Origin: Pseudomonadota bacterium
Lineage (GTDB): Bacteria > Pseudomonadota > Alphaproteobacteria > Micropepsales > Micropepsaceae
Assembly: GCA_025360685.1 (NCBI GenBank)
Contig: JANYBR010000503.1
Span: forward strand, 1-5,595
DNA: 5,595 nt
Direction: 5' to 3'
In this document: piece by piece, positions 4,442-5,595 of the stretch
How the letters are laid out: the number at the start of each line of letters is the position of its first letter
How positions within the stretch are numbered: position 1 is the first letter of the stretch
Program-made: the position numbers and the translations under genes
Notes under the pieces: model-generated
The model's input: only the letters and a program-made list of their open reading frames with translations
Database searches by the model: none
Told to the model about the DNA's origin: nothing

Positions 4442-5572
4442 CTATCCCTTCAGCGCCGGATGCACGACTTGTCCATCGCGGGTCAGCCCGGCGCCCTTGA
4501 CGATCTCATCGTCCCAGTTCAGCGCCAGCGCGCCGGTTTTCTTGTCGACGATGAGCGAGATGAAATTGAACAGGTTGCGCGCGTAGAGCGACGAGGAATC
4601 CACAGCCAGGCGGCCGGGAAGATTGGTGTAGCCCATGATCGTCACGCCATGGACCTCGATCACTTCGTTGGGTTTCGTCAGCGGCGTGTTGCCGCCTTGC
4701 TCGGCCGCCAGATCGACGATCACCGAGCCCGGCCTCATCGTCTTGATCATGTCCTCGGTCACCAGCACCGGCGCCTTGCGGCCGGGGATCAGCGCGGTGG
4801 TGATGACGATGTCCTGCTTCTTGATCGTCTCCGCGGTCAGCGCCGCCTGCTTGGCCTGATATTCCGCCGACATCGGCTTGGCATAGCCGGCGGCGGTCTG
4901 CGCGTTCTTGAATTCTTCATCCATCACGGCGACGAATGTCGCGCCCAGCGATTCCACCTGTTCCTTGGTGGCGGGACGCACGTCCGTGGCCGACACGATG
5001 GCGCCCAAACGTCGCGCCGTGGCGATAGCCTGCAGCCCTGCAACGCCGACACCCATAATCAACACCCTGGCCGGCGCGATCGTTCCGGCCGCAGTCATCA
5101 TCATCGGCATCGCACGCCCGAACTGTGCCGCAGCATCGATCACCGCCTTGTAGCCGGCGAGATTGGCCTGGCTCGACAACACGTCCATCGCCTGGGCGCG
5201 CGAGATGCGCGGCAGGAATTCCATCGAGAACGCGTTGACACCCTGGGCGGCAAGCTTGGCGGGCGTGTCTTCATCCGTATACGGAGCGAGCAGCGCCGCC
5301 AGAACCGCGCCCTGCTTCATCGCCGCGATCCGGGCTGCGTCGGGTGCCCGGACCGACAGGACGATGTCGGCTCCGGTCAGCAACGAAGCCGCGTCGGTTG
5401 CAATCGTGGCGCCGGCCGCCTGATAGTCCGAGTCGGACATACGGGCCGCTGCGCCGGCGCCAGCCTCGACCGCAACGTCCAGGCCGAGTGCCTTGAACTT
5501 CTTGACAGTTTCGGGCGACGCCGCGACTCGGGTTTCGCCGTCGCGGCGCTCCTTGAGGATGGCAAGTTTCAT
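4442..5572 (-). CDS. pntAA: NAD(P) transhydrogenase subunit alpha 1 (NAD(H)-binding domain I)
   Basis: Peripheral cytosolic subunit that binds NAD(H) and passes hydride to NADP+ on PntB. The 376 residues match the stand-alone domain I of R. rubrum. The N-terminus MKLAILKERRDGETRVAASP is typical of the alanine dehydrogenase/PNT family. Residues known to be essential in R. rubrum domain I align at a constant offset of five: Arg122, Gln127, Asp130 and Ser133 in the RISRAQAMDVLSSQ loop (R127, Q132, D135, S138) and Tyr230 of the mobile loop AAGYAKPMS (Y235). The NAD fold shows GVGVAGLQA (174-182) and the ribose-binding Asp197 in TDVRP. The C-terminus lacks membrane helices, which are supplied by the next gene. 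The start at 5572 is supported by the family N-terminus; no strong Shine-Dalgarno is visible. The operon promoter must lie beyond the right edge, as only 23 bases remain. Confidence 0.98.
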   Translation of the reverse strand: MKLAILKERRDGETRVAASPETVKKFKALGLDVAVEAGAGAAARMSDSDYQAAGATIATDAASLLTGADIVLSVRAPDAARIAAMKQGAVLAALLAPYTDEDTPAKLAAQGVNAFSMEFLPRISRAQAMDVLSSQANLAGYKAVIDAAAQFGRAMPMMMTAAGTIAPARVLIMGVGVAGLQAIATARRLGAIVSATDVRPATKEQVESLGATFVAVMDEEFKNAQTAAGYAKPMSAEYQAKQAALTAETIKKQDIVITTALIPGRKAPVLVTEDMIKTMRPGSVIVDLAAEQGGNTPLTKPNEVIEVHGVTIMGYTNLPGRLAVDSSSLYARNLFNFISLIVDKKTGALALNWDDEIVKGAGLTRDGQVVHPALKG

Positions 5573-5595
5573 GGACCGCGTATCAGCCGTGGGTG

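Noticed and set aside
1..5595. CRISPR arrays, tRNA or rRNA genes, insertion sequences, phage or defence genes
   Set aside because: No regularly spaced direct repeats, tRNA-like arms, transposase motifs or defence-type domains were seen on either strand.

Overview
The window reads as ordinary chromosomal DNA from a GC-rich alphaproteobacterium, probably of the Hyphomicrobiales (Rhizobiales) type or a close relative. Three things point there: the proton-translocating transhydrogenase is split into three genes (pntAA, pntAB, pntB, as in Rhodospirillum rubrum); gpsA is followed by a YciI-like gene and an EVE-domain gene, an order I recall from rhizobial genomes; and a paired palindromic repeat with the core GAGCNNGTCGAA, familiar from alphaproteobacterial intergenic DNA, sits inside the pnt operon. 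I see no phage, plasmid, transposase, CRISPR, tRNA or rRNA signal. The species cannot be named from this sequence.

Layout: 1-1511 is a plus-strand block: the 3' two thirds of gpsA (glycerol-3-phosphate dehydrogenase), a small YciI-family protein, and an EVE-domain protein 11 bases further on. It meets the minus-strand block tail to tail at 1508-1511, where two TAG stops share the four bases CTAG. From there to the right edge everything is on the minus strand. In transcription order (right to left) this is pntAA, pntAB and pntB; then a small protein of unknown function with a probable dimeric alpha/beta-barrel fold; then, after a 236-base gap, a small single-pass membrane protein with four cysteines in its exported part.

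Function: the three Pnt proteins form one membrane complex that uses the proton gradient to move hydride from NADH to NADP+, supplying NADPH. GpsA uses NAD(P)H to make sn-glycerol-3-phosphate for phospholipids. The two sets are divergently organised and need not be co-regulated. The YciI, EVE, alpha/beta-barrel and four-cysteine proteins have no established role here.

The least ordinary part is the pntAB-pntB junction (4026-4131). The other internal junction of the operon is only 4 bases, but this one is 106 bases and carries two palindromes in opposite orientation. It is followed by a short G/C hairpin that would bury the pntB ribosome-binding site directly against the AUG. I found no convincing sign of a wholly new system; the items worth a second look are local RNA or DNA structures and two or three small uncharacterised proteins.
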